This document shows, one piece after another, positions 62,938 to 64,000 of a DNA stretch of 64,000 nt. The first letter of the stretch is position 1. Each line of letters opens with the position of its first letter. Origin of the DNA: Candidatus Thiobius zoothamnicola (lineage in GTDB: Bacteria > Pseudomonadota > Gammaproteobacteria > Chromatiales > Chromatiaceae); assembly GCA_030826945.1 (NCBI GenBank), contig JAPQLC010000007.1, forward strand, positions 38,681 through 102,680, read 5' to 3'. The position numbers and the translations under genes are program-made. Below the pieces are notes generated by a model. That model did not search any database. It was not told the DNA's origin and saw only the letters and a program-made list of their open reading frames with translations.

Positions 62938-63251
62938 GCCAATTTACCGTTTATAAAAACGAGGATAGAGCCACTAAGAAAACTTACCCATATTTCTTAA
63001 ATATCCAGAATGACTTACTTGATGAACTCAATTCACGAGTAGTAATGCCTTTTTCTATACCAGCCTCAGTTAAATATAGAGATGCCAAGAAACTATGCCC
63101 CATAATCATGATAGAAGATAAAGAACTTATTCTCTTAGCACATCAAATGACGACGGTACCGAAATCATTTCTTAGAAAAGAAGTTGCTGATATATCTTCT
63201 TTCAGGCCAGAAATCATTACGGCGCTCGACTTACTCATTACAGGCATATAA
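62934..63251 (+). CDS. ccdB: CcdB-family gyrase-poison toxin
   Basis: A 105-aa toxin of the CcdB family, which traps DNA gyrase. Start MSQFTVYKNEDRATKKTYPY, then FLNIQNDLLDELNSRVVMPF and the C-terminal ITALDLLITGI, where family toxicity depends on the last residues (Trp-Gly-Ile in F-plasmid CcdB; here TGI, so the Trp is replaced). The stop codon lies within the left box of the second attC site. As a cassette-borne toxin-antitoxin pair it would stabilise the array. Confidence 0.88.
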   Translation: MSQFTVYKNEDRATKKTYPYFLNIQNDLLDELNSRVVMPFSIPASVKYRDAKKLCPIIMIEDKELILLAHQMTTVPKSFLRKEVADISSFRPEIITALDLLITGI

Positions 63252-63297
63252 CGACAAGCTCAGCCGCCGAGGCACGAGGTCGGCTGGAGCGCCTTGT
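63246..63297 (+). repeat. Integron attC site 2, left part, interrupted
   Basis: The left part of a second attC. Box ATATAAC (63246-63252) is followed by paired arms: ACAAG (63254-63258) with CTTGT (63293-63297), CTC with GAG, and AGCCG (63262-63266) with CGGCT (63281-63285), with unpaired bases between, as in attC hairpins. After CTTGT one expects about CGTTATAT, but intron sequence begins instead. The missing right box should lie beyond the intron, outside the window. Confidence 0.75.
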
Positions 63298-63865
63298 GTA
63301 CGCCCAGCATGGGCATGAACTTATGAGGTGAAAGTCCTCTGTAGGAGAGCCAGCATTGTCAACCTTATTGACGATGATAACGACTAGCCGATGGTAAGGG
63401 TAATCCCCGTGAGGAGTTGTCTGGAGGAAGCCTGAGTGCAAAACGATGAGCCGATGAACAAGAACATCATAGAAGGCCTACTTTCCTGGGATGAGTTGGC
63501 ACAAGACAGCAAAGTCCTGTGGTTCTGGGAATAAGGTAAATGATGCGGTTGTGTCGTGACAGTTCATGTTCTTATCTGGGGAGATCTGCTCAACAACCAG
63601 TCAGGCCACTGGTTTATCAAGTCTGGGCCAGACAGCTTCATCACCTGTTTGGAGCGAATCGGATGAAACTGACAGTGCCCGTGATGGCAACACCATCGGT
63701 GATTGAGCAGAAGTCAGCAGAGGCCATAGTACTGAGTAATCAATGGAGTGGTTATCAGAGGAAGGGCCGAACATCAGCCAAGGGGGAGTCTATGCAATCT
63801 CAGAGGAGGCGAAGCTTGTGCTAAACGAGAAGTGTCATTCTGGCGATTGTCAGCAGCAACCAACG
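63298..63865 (+). mobile_element. Group IIC-attC intron, 5' part
   Basis: Begins GTACGCCCAGCATGGGC and continues with ATGAGGTGAAAGTCCTC, the 5' domain I sequence I associate with group IIC introns found in integron attC sites (canonical start GTGCGCCC; here the third base is A). Further on, CAGTTCATGTT-CTTATCTGGGG and CAGAGGCCATAGTA match the region before their reverse transcriptase gene. Only about 570 bases are present; the maturase frame has barely begun when IS3-type sequence starts. The element is inserted in the attC stem after CTTGT, as expected for this group. Confidence 0.75.
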
Positions 63866-64000
63866 TGTAGTGGTCTAATAACCTCGCACCAGATGAAAGG
63901 GGTAACATCCTGTTCAATCAAGCGAAAAAGAGACCCCAATAATGGCAAAGCCACATTATCCTGCTGAATTCCAACAAGAAGCCGCCAGTCTGGTACTGGA
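63866..64000 (+). mobile_element. IS3-family insertion sequence, left end, partial
   Basis: TGTAGTGGTCTAATAACC at 63866 looks like the TG-ended left inverted repeat of IS3-family elements, and an OrfA-type transposase frame begins 76 nt later. The right end and any target duplication are outside the window. The element splits the group II intron. The exact left boundary is judged by eye. Confidence 0.65.
63942..64000 (+). CDS. IS3-family transposase OrfA, N-terminus only
   Basis: Nineteen codons are visible, MAKPHYPAEFQQEAASLVL, matching the start of the helix-turn-helix OrfA proteins of IS3 elements (K-x-Y-x-x-EFKxEAVxLV). The frame continues past the end of the window. OrfA binds the terminal repeats and, by frameshift with OrfB, forms the transposase. 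Confidence 0.7.
   Translation, partial: MAKPHYPAEFQQEAASLVL

Noticed and set aside
63540..63824. 94-codon frame beginning MMRLCRDSSCSYLGR
   Set aside because: It falls in the structured 5' RNA part of the group II intron and is not its reverse transcriptase.

Overview
The window is chromosomal DNA of a gammaproteobacterium that probably oxidises reduced sulfur. The housekeeping genes (trpGE, rnhB, lepA, xseA, smc, ispB, hflD-mnmA, bioA, panC, aspS, polA, coq7, hrpA, kdsB-lpxK) are gammaproteobacterial in type and include ubiquinone and Kdo-lipid A synthesis. A flavocytochrome c sulfide dehydrogenase (fccAB), extra multihaem cytochromes and a secreted Tyr/Pro/Gly-rich protein resembling sulfur globule proteins point to sulfide oxidation with sulfur storage. 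The genus cannot be fixed by reading alone.

Layout. 1-15.9 kb: trpG(partial)-trpE, rnhB, a broken Fic gene next to an array of palindromic half-sites, lepA, a CorC-type transporter, a MazG-like protein, the sulfur-globule-like gene, xseA, smc, ispB and hflD-mnmA. 16.1-19.4 kb: a four-gene membrane-lipid locus (OlsB-like, OlsA-like, GT4 glycosyltransferase, PAP2 phosphatase). 19.5-25.7 kb: a permease, bioA-panC, an FmdB zinc ribbon and aspS. 26.0-32.8 kb: a compact seven-gene cluster of small-molecule enzymes (HpcH-type aldolase, FAD reductase, DRE-TIM aldolase, two methyltransferases, a 2-hydroxyacid dehydrogenase homologue and an enolase-superfamily protein). It carries no regulator or transporter and is bracketed by a decayed and an intact copy of the start of one alpha/beta hydrolase gene, so it looks inserted.

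33-47.9 kb: the hydrolase, a DUF2970 protein, a type IV pilin with a short PilY1-like protein, polA, coq7, an Fe-S protein, a ferredoxin, hrpA, an RRM protein, a TauE/SafE permease, a small unknown protein and an ankyrin lipoprotein. 48-49.5 kb: tRNA-Ile(CAT) followed by an A+T-rich toxin/immunity-type gene pair. 49.6-54.3 kb: periplasmic ankyrin protein, tetrahaem NapC/NirT-type cytochrome, dihaem cytochrome and fccAB. 54.7-57.7 kb: ABC transporter, DUF3299 protein and a membrane-anchored LuxR-type regulator. 57.8-58.5 kb: a Tse2-like ADP-ribosyltransferase toxin with an overlapping partner gene. 59-62.4 kb: cytochrome c, then kdsB-trm112-lpxK-exbD and a lipoprotein on the other strand.

The right end (62.4-64 kb) is mobile DNA. 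A ccdAB toxin-antitoxin cassette lies between two integron attC sites. The second attC is interrupted by the start of a group IIC-type intron, and the intron is interrupted by an IS3-family element that runs off the window. The strongest candidates for something undescribed are the 26-33 kb enzyme cluster, whose dehydrogenase and enolase homologues lack the usual catalytic residues, and the two accessory toxin pairs.
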